A stretch of 13,839 bases of DNA. Source: Clostridiales bacterium. Lineage in GTDB: Bacteria; Bacillota; Clostridia; Peptostreptococcales; Anaerovoracaceae. Within the stretch, counting starts at the first letter, position 1. Each line of letters starts with the position of its first letter. The notes below the pieces were generated by a model that had not been told where the DNA came from, did no database searches, and saw only the letters and a program-made list of their open reading frames with translations. The translations under genes were made by a program, and so were the position numbers. Location of the stretch: NCBI GenBank assembly GCA_009778415.1, contig WRJV01000300.1, positions 1 to 13,839 on the forward strand, written 5' to 3'. Shown here one piece after another: positions 1 through 8,300 of the stretch.

Positions 1-2201
1 CCTGTGAACTTCGGCAATGTGGCAGTAGAAGAGGTTGTCGTAACGCTTATGCTGGCCTTTGACGAGCTGGCCACGCTGGCGCCCGTGCCGTTTTTGCCGT
101 CCTTTACCTGCTGCGCCGAGGGTGCTGCTTCGCCGTCCTTCAGCAGTACAGCGTATATTGTTCCGGCCGCGCTTGGCCGGGCTGACACTGTAGCTGCAGT
201 TTCGTCAGAAGTGCTTGCGATGCCGGACAAGGCAGGCCCGGCTGGGGCGGCCTTGCCCACAGTCCACGTCACGTATGTCGAGTCAACGGCACTGTTGTCC
301 GACTTGTACCTGAACTTTCGCGACGCGATGCCGAGGTAGTATTCCTTGCCGTCCACCAGGTTGCTTTTTGGCGCTATCGTTATTTTGTCCTTCGCAGAGT
401 TTATCGTTGCGGTGAAAGGCACTTTTTTGCCGCTGCTGGAATCTTCCCTGAATATTATCACCGTGTCTGTGAGGTAGTCCTTGTTCACCACGTTCCCGTC
501 GTAATTCACCACTGGAGTGTAGAACTCGATAACGGGTTCAACCGTCTTTGAAACTCCGGTGTCACCGTCGTCCGGGTCAAATGACACGTCGTCGCCACGC
601 AGCGTGCTCCCGGTTGAGAACGACACCGTATAGGCGCTGTTGCCGTTCCCATCGGCGTCTTTGAACGTGTTCCTCGGAAGGATCAAGTAGTATGTGGTGT
701 TTTTCTTCAGGTCGCTGTCAGGCGTGATTGTGACGACTTTTTTCGCGCTGTTTATGTTTGCCGTGAAATCCACGTATTTTCCGGAAGACGACCCTTCCCG
801 AAGGGACATGGAATCTTCAATGGCATAGCTGTCTATAGTGTCGCCGGCGTACATTTTCATTGCGGAAGCGAACGTGACTGTTATCTTTGTGGTAAGGCTG
901 ACGTTTCTCGCCCCGCTCTTTGGGCTGAACGTGACGTCGCCGGCGGCCTCCTCGGGGCTGTCATATTGGGGGTTCACGTAGACGTACTGCGGCTTCTTGT
1001 CATAGGTCACATTGCTGGCGTTGATGTTCATCCGCGAAATGGTGCCGGTTCCTTTGAACGAGCTTTCGGCGTACACGTCTGCCGTGTTGACGGACGCAGA
1101 GGAGTTGACGGTTATTTCTGCACCCTTTGCCAAGTTTGAAACATACAAGCTCGTAATCAAACCAGAATCCAATTTGAGCTTTGCGTTTGCGCCGGTGATG
1201 TTCACCTTCGGAAAAGACCCGCGAAGCGTTATGTTTGCGGAGGCTTGGATGTTCAACGTATCGATGCCGCTCCCGTAGAGCCCGCCTGAAAGGCTTGTCA
1301 TTTGGACTGTGCCGGATTTTGAAGCGGTAAGCGTGGGCATTACGGTTTCACCACCGACGACCAGGTTGACTGATGAAGACGGCCTTTCCATGACGGCGTT
1401 CGCCACCCGGCAGTTGGACACCGTGACGCTGGAAGACCCGCCGCCGTTCACGCTCAGCGTACCGAGCACTATGCAGTTGCTGATGGTCGCGCTCCCGTTC
1501 CCGAGGTCTGCATGCACCGTGACGCCGTTGGAGTAGACAGCGTTTGACAAGGTGGTATTGTTCGTGCTGATTACAGTATTTGTGGAAACGATTGTTTCGT
1601 TGTTCATGATCTCGCACATGATCTTGGTGGCCTGCGCCCTGGTCAGCTGGTCTGCCGGGTGAAGCTTGCCGTCGTCGTATGGGCCGAGGTACCCTTTGCC
1701 GTTCGCTTTCTGGAACGCGGTGCGCGCCCAGTCAGGTATCAGCGACGAGTCGCTGTACGAATTCAGGTTGCCGGAGCTGCCATAGGTGGGCACAACCCTT
1801 GAAATGATGACTGCGGCTTCCTGCCGGGTGATGGGGTTGTCGGGGGAAAACAGATTGCCCGAATAGCCGGAGACATAGCAAGCTGCCACAGCCCGCGCGA
1901 TGTCCTGATAGTACCAAGAACCGTAAGGCACGTCTGAAAAAGAAATGCCCACTGCCGTTCCGTTCCTCAGCACTTTGTTGACCATGGCGGTAAATTCGGC
2001 CCGGGTCACGGGCTTGTCCGGCCTGAACGTCCCGTCCGGGTACCCCTGAACCAAACCGCTGCTTACGGCTTTGTCTATCCAAGTTTCAGCCCAATGGCCC
2101 CTTGTGTCTGTAAACGACGCTCCGTATGACGCAGTTGGCAGGGAAACCGGCAAAAGCATTACCAATGCAACAAATATACACAGTGCTCTCGATTTTTTCA
2201 T
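1..2201 (-). CDS. SLH-domain surface protein with beta-helix-like and Ig-like (Big_5-type) repeats, partial
   Basis: The frame is open without a stop from the ATG at 2201 to the left edge, about 733 codons, so the C-terminus is missing. A signal peptide (MKKS, a hydrophobic core, cleavage near residue 28 after ASYGA) is followed by three S-layer-homology domains at about residues 30-76, 88-134 and 149-197. They carry the typical W-A-x-x-x-I, G-Y-x-D-G-x-F-x-P and TRAE/TRQE motifs. Such domains anchor proteins to pyruvylated secondary cell-wall polymer. Residues 200-410 are rich in Asn, Ser, Val and Thr with short periodic strands and look like a beta-helix. Two Ig-like domains of Big_5 type follow (about 420-525 and 535-645), sharing SSSGK..DFTANINSAK-like stretches. 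A further repeat begins near 655. The start has GAGGTGG 6 nt upstream and a strong promoter. The protein is exported and probably a structural or adhesive wall protein; no enzyme motif is visible. The left-edge truncation is due to the window, not to mutation. Confidence 0.93.
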   Translation of the reverse strand, partial: MKKSRALCIFVALVMLLPVSLPTASYGASFTDTRGHWAETWIDKAVSSGLVQGYPDGTFRPDKPVTRAEFTAMVNKVLRNGTAVGISFSDVPYGSWYYQDIARAVAACYVSGYSGNLFSPDNPITRQEAAVIISRVVPTYGSSGNLNSYSDSSLIPDWARTAFQKANGKGYLGPYDDGKLHPADQLTRAQATKIMCEIMNNETIVSTNTVISTNNTTLSNAVYSNGVTVHADLGNGSATISNCIVLGTLSVNGGGSSSVTVSNCRVANAVMERPSSSVNLVVGGETVMPTLTASKSGTVQMTSLSGGLYGSGIDTLNIQASANITLRGSFPKVNITGANAKLKLDSGLITSLYVSNLAKGAEITVNSSASVNTADVYAESSFKGTGTISRMNINASNVTYDKKPQYVYVNPQYDSPEEAAGDVTFSPKSGARNVSLTTKITVTFASAMKMYAGDTIDSYAIEDSMSLREGSSSGKYVDFTANINSAKKVVTITPDSDLKKNTTYYLILPRNTFKDADGNGNSAYTVSFSTGSTLRGDDVSFDPDDGDTGVSKTVEPVIEFYTPVVNYDGNVVNKDYLTDTVIIFREDSSSGKKVPFTATINSAKDKITIAPKSNLVDGKEYYLGIASRKFRYKSDNSAVDSTYVTWTVGKAAPAGPALSGIASTSDETAATVSARPSAAGTIYAVLLKDGEAAPSAQQVKDGKNGTGASVASSSKASISVTTTSSTATLPKFT

Positions 2202-2229
2202 TTCAACCACCTCGAAATTTTCTACCTTT

Positions 2230-2258
2230 ATTATACAATACACTCACTGTTTTGTAAA
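2230..2258 (-). promoter_or_regulatory. Sigma-A promoter of the SLH protein gene
   Basis: On the minus strand, TTTACA (2253-2258) and a perfect TATAAT (2230-2235) are separated by exactly 17 nt. The site sits in the 78-bp gap after the DUF2271-like gene and about 30 bp before the SLH start, so the SLH gene is very likely transcribed independently of the lipoprotein genes upstream. No terminator is visible between the two genes, so read-through is also possible. Confidence 0.85.
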
Positions 2259-2279
2259 CGAGGCGATTGTTTTCTTGGA

Positions 2280-2921
2280 TTAGTGGTTAACAAAGTTTGC
2301 TGTCACTGCGCCGATCATTGAGTTTTCAGGCGAGTCGCCCGTCAAAGCAGGCTGGGAGGCGGTTGCTTCGTAAAAAAACTCGGCATCAGCCGAAACGGTG
2401 GCAGGGGCGCCGCCGACTGTAATTTTCCCGGAATAAATGACCCGGTTTTTCCACCGCAGCGAGCCCTCAACAAAAAAGCTGTACTCGCCGGAGGGAACGG
2501 CAATACCGCCCGCGTCAGTCAAATCCCATGTGAATGAGAGGGTTCCTGCTTTTGGCGTCGCGCCGGTGATTGCGTCGGTTTCGGATTTTGACATGGAAGC
2601 GAGCCCTGATGTCATTACCCATGTTGGGATGGAGTCAGGCCTGTTCTTGTAACCGCCGTTTGCCGTAAAGCGGGTAGCGTAAAGGGTTTTTACGTAGTTG
2701 CCGCTGCCGTCCTCTATCCATACGGCGAACTGGTTGCTGGCATGGCCGGACTGAGGCGTGAAGTCAAATGATATCAAGACTTCGCCGGATTTTTCCATAA
2801 GTGTTTCATCTTGGCTGCCTGCCAGATCTTCAACTTGGCTGCTGCTTGGCTCGCCAGCTGTGCAGGAACAGAAAACAGTGAGAAAAAATGCGACCAAAAC
2901 TACAGATACGTATTTTGCCAT
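2280..2921 (-). CDS. DUF2271-like lipoprotein with DxxTGAT motif (possible FMN-flavinylation site)
   Basis: The protein has 213 residues. The N-terminus has a short charged start, a hydrophobic segment (residues 5-17) and Cys18/Cys20 in TVFCSC, a poor but plausible lipobox. A Ser/Glu-rich linker follows. The core (about 47-170) matches the DUF2271 pattern I remember: F-x-V-W-I-E-D-G-x-G-x-Y-V-K-T-L, A-T-R-F-T-A-x-G-G, then W-D-L-T-D-x-G-G and V-P-S-G-E-Y-x-F-F-V-E-G-x-L-R-W. Residues 116-122 read DAITGAT. This fits the D-x-x-[ST]-G-A-[TS] consensus at which ApbE attaches FMN to Thr or Ser, so Thr119 or Thr122 could carry flavin; that is inference. The start is supported by AGGAGG 8 nt upstream, which overlaps the stop codon of the preceding lipoprotein gene 11 bp away, so translation is probably coupled. 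No apbE gene is present in the window. Assignment to DUF2271 is from memory and should be treated as likely. Confidence 0.78.
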   Translation of the reverse strand: MAKYVSVVLVAFFLTVFCSCTAGEPSSSQVEDLAGSQDETLMEKSGEVLISFDFTPQSGHASNQFAVWIEDGSGNYVKTLYATRFTANGGYKNRPDSIPTWVMTSGLASMSKSETDAITGATPKAGTLSFTWDLTDAGGIAVPSGEYSFFVEGSLRWKNRVIYSGKITVGGAPATVSADAEFFYEATASQPALTGDSPENSMIGAVTANFVNH

Positions 2922-2932
2922 CGTGTGCCCTC

Positions 2933-3712
2933 CTACTGTACCAGCACAATTTCCTCGCCTGCCTCGACGATCAGCCGGTTCGGCGCGTCGAAGCTCTCGG
3001 CGACCTTCATGTCGAACAGTTCGCCTGGCTTCATGTGGATGGGTATGTTGTGTTTGGCGCCTATGATTTCAGCGCACTCGGCGGCTTCCTTCACGTCCAT
3101 GTTGTATATTCCGTCGCAGGGGAGCAGCGCATAGCCCAGCCCTTTGTCTGCGAATGACGCCATCTGGCTCGTCTTAGAGGTGTCGCCGGCCGCGTATACC
3201 TTGATGCCGTCGATGTCGATGATGTAGCCTACGCAGCTTTTAGGATCGTGGTTTTTGTTTTGTGCGAGGACGGCTTCGATGCCTATCCCCTTAACGGAAA
3301 ACGTGTTGTGCTTCCCCCCTTCAAGAGCCTGCGCTTCGGTAATCGTGACGCAGCCTGGGTTTTGCGTCACAAGCTTGATCTGGTTGTGGTCTTGGTGCTG
3401 GTGCGTCACAAGTATTATGTCCGCAGGAATGTCGTAGCCGTCCCCGGCGTACGGGTCAACATAAACAACCGTCCCGTCCTTTGATGTAAGCCTGAAGCTT
3501 GCGTGCCCTTGGTAAAGCATCTTTGTCATATTTTCATCTCCTGTCTCCATGTTTTCATCTTCCACTGCTGTGTTTTCGTCTCCTGTCACCATGTCTTCTG
3601 CCGCCGTGTCTCCTGTCTCAATGCCTGCGTCAATTGGCACACTGCCTCCCTGGCATGAGGCGAGAAGCAGCAAGCATGCCACAATCAGAACGAACAGGAA
3701 TGCAACTCTCAT
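2933..3712 (-). CDS. Metallo-beta-lactamase-fold hydrolase (UlaG/UPF0173-like), predicted lipoprotein
   Basis: The protein has 259 residues. Residues 1-20 form a lipoprotein signal (MRVAF, hydrophobic run, lipobox L-A-S-C with Cys20). A flexible acidic linker (21-62) contains three 7-residue repeats. The catalytic domain begins at Met65. It shows the metal-binding motif T-H-Q-H-Q-D-H (103-109), an isolated His155, the A-A-G-D-T-S motif with the bridging Asp177, and His226 in I-P-I-H-M. That is a full ligand set for a dinuclear Zn or Mn site of the UlaG/UPF0173 branch, whose members act on lactones, phosphodiesters and related bonds. The substrate is unknown. Most relatives are cytoplasmic, so membrane anchoring on the outside is unusual. 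AGGGAGGG lies 8 nt before the ATG. It is cotranscribed with the DUF2271-like gene 11 bp downstream, and possibly with gdhA, which ends 98 bp upstream. Confidence 0.88.
   Translation of the reverse strand: MRVAFLFVLIVACLLLLASCQGGSVPIDAGIETGDTAAEDMVTGDENTAVEDENMETGDENMTKMLYQGHASFRLTSKDGTVVYVDPYAGDGYDIPADIILVTHQHQDHNQIKLVTQNPGCVTITEAQALEGGKHNTFSVKGIGIEAVLAQNKNHDPKSCVGYIIDIDGIKVYAAGDTSKTSQMASFADKGLGYALLPCDGIYNMDVKEAAECAEIIGAKHNIPIHMKPGELFDMKVAESFDAPNRLIVEAGEEIVLVQ
3531..3593 (-). repeat. Three 21-bp tandem repeats encoding an acidic heptapeptide linker
   Basis: Three contiguous 21-bp units (3531-3551, 3552-3572, 3573-3593) each begin TTTTC[AG]TCT on the plus strand. They encode METGDEN, TAVEDEN and MVTGDEN in the lipoprotein's linker (residues 41-61). 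The unit is a multiple of 3, so copy-number change would preserve the frame and alter only the distance between the membrane anchor and the catalytic domain. Confidence 0.85.
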
Positions 3713-3741
3713 TTCATAATCCCTCCCTTCATGATATACGG

Positions 3742-3758
3742 AAAAAGGGACTTGCCCT
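3742..3758 (-). terminator. Weak terminator-like hairpin after gdhA
   Basis: On the minus strand AGGG, a 5-nt loop (CAAGT) and CCCT are followed by a run of T (AGGGCAAGTCCCTTTTT). The stem is only 4 bp, so this is at best a leaky terminator between gdhA and the MBL lipoprotein gene. Confidence 0.3.
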
Positions 3759-3762
3759 GAAA

Positions 3763-3792
3763 ATTCAAGGCAGCCCCCATTAAAATTGTCAA
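3763..3792 (-). promoter_or_regulatory. Possible promoter for the MBL/DUF2271 lipoprotein genes
   Basis: A perfect TTGACA (3787-3792, minus) is followed after 18 nt by TTGAAT (3763-3768), a 4/6 match to the -10 consensus. It lies 19 bp beyond the gdhA stop codon. The weak hairpin at 3742-3758 would sit at its transcription start, so only one of the two may be real. Confidence 0.35.
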
Positions 3793-3810
3793 GTTAAGCG
3801 CACACAGGTA

Positions 3811-5154
3811 TTAAACCACTCCTTGGGCGAGCATGGCTTTCGCAACCTTCAGGAAGCCGGCGATGTTTGCGCCCGCCACGTAGTTGCCTTCCATGCCAAA
3901 CTCCTTCGCAGAGCTTTCGCAGGCTTTGAATATGTCGACCATGATCTGCTTGATCTTCGTGTCCACTTCTTCAAAGGTCCAGTAGTACCTCATGCTGTTT
4001 TGGGCCATTTCGAGGGCAGAGGTGGCCACGCCGGCGGCGTTGGCAGCCTTTGCAGGGCCGACGACGACTTTGTTGTCGAGCAGGTACTTGAGGGCGTCGT
4101 TGGTGGTGGGCATGTTTGACCCTTCGCACACAAACTTCGTGCCGTTTGCGACAATTTTCTCTGCGTCAGCCATGTGGATTTCGTTTTGAGTCGCGCAGGG
4201 GATGACCAAGTCGGCTTTCACGCCCCAAGGCTTCTCCTTCGGGTAGAACGTCGCGCCGCTGAATTTGTCAGCGTATGGCGCCACTATGTCCTGCCCGCTC
4301 GACCTGAGGACCAGCAGGTAGTCGATCTTTTCACCCGAAACTCCGTCCGGGTCGTGGACGTAGCCGTCAGGACCCGATATTGTTATGACTTTGGCGCCGA
4401 GCTCGGTAGCTTTTGACACCATGCCCCACGTCACGTTGCCGAACCCCGAAGTCGCTATGGTCGCGCCACTCAGGGTTGCCCCGTTGGCTTTCAGCATCTC
4501 GTCTGCGAAGTACACGATGCCGTACCCGGTGGCTTCCGTCCTTGCCAGCGAACCGCCCCAGCCGACGCTTTTGCCGGTGATGGAGCAGTTGTACGTGTCG
4601 GAGAGCCGTTTGTACTGCCCGAACATGAACCCGATTTCCCTGGCGCCAACGCCCATGTCTCCGGCAGGGCTGTCGGTGTCCGGACCGATGTGCCTGAAAA
4701 GCTCAGAGATGTAGCTCTGGCAGAACCTCATGATTTCATTGTCGGATTTCCCCCTTGGGTCGAAATCGGCGCCGCCTTTGCCGCCTCCGATAGGAAGCGG
4801 GGTGAGGGCATTTTTGAAAATCTGTTCAAATGCCAAGAACTTTATGATCCCGAGATTGACCGAAGGCTGGAACCGCGTCCCTCCTTTATAAGGGCCTATT
4901 GCGCTGTTGAACTGTACGCGGAAGCCTCTGTTGACGTGAGGTTTTCCGTCGTCGTCCACCCATGGTACCCTGAAAATAATCTGCCTTTCGGGTTCAATCA
5001 GCCTCTCTACGACGCCCGAGGATACGTACTCCGGGTGCTTTTCAAGGACAGGGGCGATTGACTCCAATACTTCTTCTACTGTCTGAATGAACTCCGGTTC
5101 CCCGGGGTTTCTTTTTTTCGCAATCTCAATGAATTGCTCAACTACTTTTGCCAT
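3811..5154 (-). CDS. gdhA: Glutamate dehydrogenase, hexameric (50-kDa subunit type)
   Basis: The 447-residue protein matches the length of the Clostridium symbiosum/E. coli class. It catalyses reversible reductive amination of 2-oxoglutarate with ammonia to glutamate in the cytoplasm. The substrate domain has Y-K-G-G (Lys90), Lys114, the P-I-G-G-G-K-G-G loop with catalytic Lys126, and P-A-G-D-M-G-V-G-A-R-E with catalytic Asp166. These positions run one ahead of K89, K113, K125 and D165 of the C. symbiosum enzyme. The Rossmann domain follows with G-F-G-N-V at 237-241. The C-terminal Y-V-A-G-A-N-I-A-G-F is typical. NAD versus NADP preference cannot be read reliably. The start is supported by AAGGAG 6 nt upstream and homology right from the N-terminus (EPEFIQTVEEVL). 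It has a near-consensus promoter in the divergent region, overlapped by a dyad, so regulation there is plausible. Confidence 0.97.
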   Translation of the reverse strand: MAKVVEQFIEIAKKRNPGEPEFIQTVEEVLESIAPVLEKHPEYVSSGVVERLIEPERQIIFRVPWVDDDGKPHVNRGFRVQFNSAIGPYKGGTRFQPSVNLGIIKFLAFEQIFKNALTPLPIGGGKGGADFDPRGKSDNEIMRFCQSYISELFRHIGPDTDSPAGDMGVGAREIGFMFGQYKRLSDTYNCSITGKSVGWGGSLARTEATGYGIVYFADEMLKANGATLSGATIATSGFGNVTWGMVSKATELGAKVITISGPDGYVHDPDGVSGEKIDYLLVLRSSGQDIVAPYADKFSGATFYPKEKPWGVKADLVIPCATQNEIHMADAEKIVANGTKFVCEGSNMPTTNDALKYLLDNKVVVGPAKAANAAGVATSALEMAQNSMRYYWTFEEVDTKIKQIMVDIFKACESSAKEFGMEGNYVAGANIAGFLKVAKAMLAQGVV

Positions 5155-5214
5155 CTCTTTCTCCTTTTAACGATGAAATAACCTCAATTGATATGGAATA
5201 GGTCCATTAACTTA

Positions 5215-5243
5215 AATATAGCATTTTGTTAATTTATAGTCAA
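5215..5243 (-). promoter_or_regulatory. Sigma-A promoter of gdhA
   Basis: On the minus strand TTGACT (5238-5243) and TATATT (5215-5220) are separated by 17 nt. The expected transcription start near 5208 gives a leader of about 55 nt before the gdhA ATG at 5154. The surrounding 100 bp are strongly AT-rich. Confidence 0.8.
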
Positions 5244-5249
5244 CAAAAT
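5223..5249. promoter_or_regulatory. Candidate operator: 8-bp inverted repeat over the gdhA -35
   Basis: ATTTTGTT (5223-5230) and AACAAAAT (5242-5249) form a perfect 8-bp dyad with an 11-nt spacer. A second, overlapping dyad TTAATTT/AAATTAA spans 5229-5235 and 5246-5252. Both cover the spacer and -35 of the gdhA promoter and lie 20-50 bp upstream of the divergent promoter, a position suited to a repressor or activator. The region is AT-rich, so chance dyads are possible. Confidence 0.4.
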
Positions 5250-5270
5250 TAAATGAAAAAAGCAGACAAT

Positions 5271-5299
5271 TTGACTATGCACCTTCAAAATGGTAGAAT
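5271..5299 (+). promoter_or_regulatory. Sigma-A promoter of the three-gene operon
   Basis: TTGACT (5271-5276) and TAGAAT (5294-5299) are separated by 17 nt, giving a transcription start near 5306. This lies inside the longest open frame, which could begin at 5253, and therefore argues for the downstream start at 5334. Confidence 0.7.
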
Positions 5300-5323
5300 G
5301 GAAAAAGTGGAATTCTCAAAAAT

Positions 5324-5329
5324 GAGGTG
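5324..5329 (+). promoter_or_regulatory. Ribosome binding site deciding the start of the giant multidomain protein
   Basis: GAGGTG at 5324-5329 is followed after 4 nt by ATG at 5334, which corresponds to ideal spacing when aligned to the full AGGAGGTGA. The earlier in-frame ATG codons at 5253, 5277 and 5298 have no comparable purine-rich site. Confidence 0.7.
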
Positions 5330-5333
5330 TGGT

Positions 5334-8300
5334 ATGCAAAGAAAAGACGCATTGGAAATATACAGGAAAATAGAAGAGAGCCTAACTGACAAAAAATTTC
5401 TCCAAGAAGTCAAAATCCCCAAAAAGAAAATGCTGGAACTGATCCCCAAAGCCGAATGGAGGGACGCGATAGAAAGTATTGCGGGCGATGGAAGCTTTGT
5501 GTGCAGCGACGCGCTGTCGCTCTGCGCGGTCAGCTTGGGCGCTCTGGCAAACGAGCCTAGCGGGGGTTGGCTGCGCCATTTGTACGACTACACTGTTGGC
5601 GTCCTTTATCCGGAAAAGGCTGCTGCCGCAGAATCTGACGGCCATGCGCTGGGAAGGCAATTTTTGTTCAAGGTGATCAGGTGCTTTCTGGAGCTTGAAA
5701 GCCAAAAATCGGGAGACAGCCTGTTTTGGCACATCCGGCGCCTCGACGAAGAAGAGATAAACCGCTGCCAGACAAAAGACGAATACGCCCGCTACCTGAA
5801 AATGGTCGACGACCTTTTCCTGTATGAGTTCATGCGGATTGGAAGGGAGATAACGCCGCACAAGCTTATCGACCACGTTGCAATAGTGCATTCACTCGCC
5901 TTGCACGTAGCGAGGCAGGTTGAGAAAAAAGGCGTCCCCATTGACCTTGCGCTGATGTCGGGGGCTGCCGCAAGCCATGACATCGGTAAGTTCGGGTGCA
6001 GGGATTCAGAAAACGAGAGGATACCCTACCTCCACTACTATTACACTGACCAGTGCCTGAGAAGGTTCGGGATGCCCTCTTTCGCGCATATCGCGGCGAA
6101 CCATTCGACATGGGACCTTGAGCTGGAGAACCTGCCCGTCGAATCGCTTATTCTGATATATTCCGACTTCAGGGTAAAGGACAGGAAAACGGAGGGCGGA
6201 GGAGAGGAAATACAGGTGTTCTCCCTTGCCGAGGCTTTTGAAGTCATATTGGGCAAGCTCGACAATGTCGATGAGGCGAAAAACCGCAGGTACCGCAAAG
6301 TCTATGCGAAGATCAGGGATTTCGAAAATTACCTTAACAGCCTGGGGATCGACTTGGAATTCAGCAAGACTGGGCAGGGCAAGGATGGAGCGGAGGCCGA
6401 GCCAAAAGCGAAGGAAAAGGCAAAGGCAAAGTTAAAGGCAAAAGACCCGGCTATAATGGATTCGCAAGAAGCTGTTGAAAAACTCAAGGAGCTCGCTATC
6501 GAGCACAACATCAGAGTTATGAGCGTATTCAACGGCGAGGCGTCTTTCGGGAACCTGCTCGAAGACGCAAGGGGCGAGACCCAATGGAAAAACATCAGGG
6601 CTTACATCAATATCTTTGACGAGTATTCGACGTACATGAACCAAAGGCAAAAAATAATGACGCTGCAGCTGCTGTACGAGATGCTCATGCACAAGGAAGG
6701 CGACATCCGAAGGCAGGCGGCGACGTTGATAGGGAAAATGATAGCAGGCTTCGACGAAGAGTACAGGAAGGAGCTGCCCGCAGATGCGATGTTTTCGGGC
6801 GATGGGGTCACGGCAGGAATCTTGTGGGAAAGGATACTTGACGCAATCGTGTTTCCAGGGCACAAGGTTGCTGACCAGCAGAGGCGATGGATAGGGCATT
6901 CTTTGAGGATCATAATCATCTCGCTTCTAACAAACTGCTCGGAAACCGACAAAAGCGCCAGGATCAAGCAACTTATGAAGCACTACCAAAAAACGGACGG
7001 CATCGACGGCGCCACCGCTTTCATACTTATCGACGCAATGCCCTTCATCCCCGCAGGCCTTTGTTCAAGGCAGGAAAGGGACAGCCTCATGCAGTTCGCG
7101 GTCAATTTTGCTTTGCCGCAGGACATCCAAGCCGCCGCCGCAGCCCTCAAATACGCAGAATGCCTGACGGGACAGAGCGGCCTGGGCATTTCTGATACTG
7201 AACGCAGGCACATCATATCATTGCTCAAAGCCGTTCCGGACGGTGCGGCGGGAATTATTTACCTCAAAGTGAAAATTGCCAAAAACCTCGGCAACTTGCG
7301 CGATGAGGAGGAAAAATACTCCAGGCTGCTGGACCTCAAAAAAGGGTCGGTTTCGGAAATCTTCTTGGAAAACCTGAAAACAGGGACTCCGTGGATACTG
7401 AAGACGATCAACATCGACTATATGCTCGACCTTGCCGAATCGGGCAGCAGCGAGTCGCTTTTGCACATAGCTACGCATTTTTCAAACCTCATTAAGGTCA
7501 GTGAACGGGTCACGGTAAGGCGAAAGGCAGGGGAGGGGCTTTTGGAGATCGCAAAAAAGCTTCATCTCGACGAGGTGAACGAAATAGTCGTCGAATTGAC
7601 CAAAGGCCTTGAAATAGGCCAATACCAAGTTTCAAAATACATTCCTGAGTACCTGGGCGAACTGGCGCTTTGCCTCCACCCCAACGAACTTGACGAGCTT
7701 ATCATGGGCTTGCAGGAACTGCAGGAGAGCACGAGCGACAGGGTGAGCTCAGTGGCGCTGGACACGCTTGGCAAGATCGCCCAGCGCTATTCGTCGTACC
7801 GGGGAAGGTTTGCGGAAGATGAAGGCGCTTGCGACATGCGCCGGCGCAGGGTGCTGGGGATGCTGCTCAGGGGGCTTTCAAACTACAGGGAAGCAGTGAG
7901 CCAGGAGGCATTGTACGTAATCGGGAAGTATTTCTTTGCTTCCGACGCCGTTTCAAGGGACGAAAAGCATCTGATTTTTGAATGCATCTGCAAGAAAATG
8001 CTGACGCTGCTGTCTGAAAGGAAGGAAACGAAGCTGTCCCTTTTGAACAACGCCGCTGTGCTGAACGACATATACAGGTTCATATCGGACTATACGCTGG
8101 ACCACCAGGAGCTTGCATTGAAGGACACCTGCAAAATAGCGTTTTTCCCCGGAACCTTCGACCCATTCTCTTTGAGCCACAAGGGAATCGTGACGACCGT
8201 CAGGGATCTGGGGTTTGAGGTGTACCTGGCGCTGGACGAATTCTCCTGGTCTAAGAAAACCCAGGCCCGGATGATAAGGAGGCAAATCATCGCTATGAGC

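Noticed and set aside
4..1536. Several plus-strand open frames of 75-111 codons
   Set aside because: They are antisense to the continuous 733-codon SLH protein frame, which has a promoter, RBS, signal peptide and domains.
2758..3157. Three overlapping plus-strand frames near the two lipoprotein genes
   Set aside because: They are antisense to the DUF2271-like and MBL genes and lack start signals or motifs.
3811..5154. Naming the coenzyme (NAD or NADP) of the glutamate dehydrogenase
   Set aside because: The discriminating residues around the Rossmann loop do not allow a safe call by inspection.
5382..5891. 169-codon open frame on the minus strand
   Set aside because: It is antisense to the N-terminus of the giant protein, with no promoter, RBS or recognisable motif; a shadow of biased codon use.
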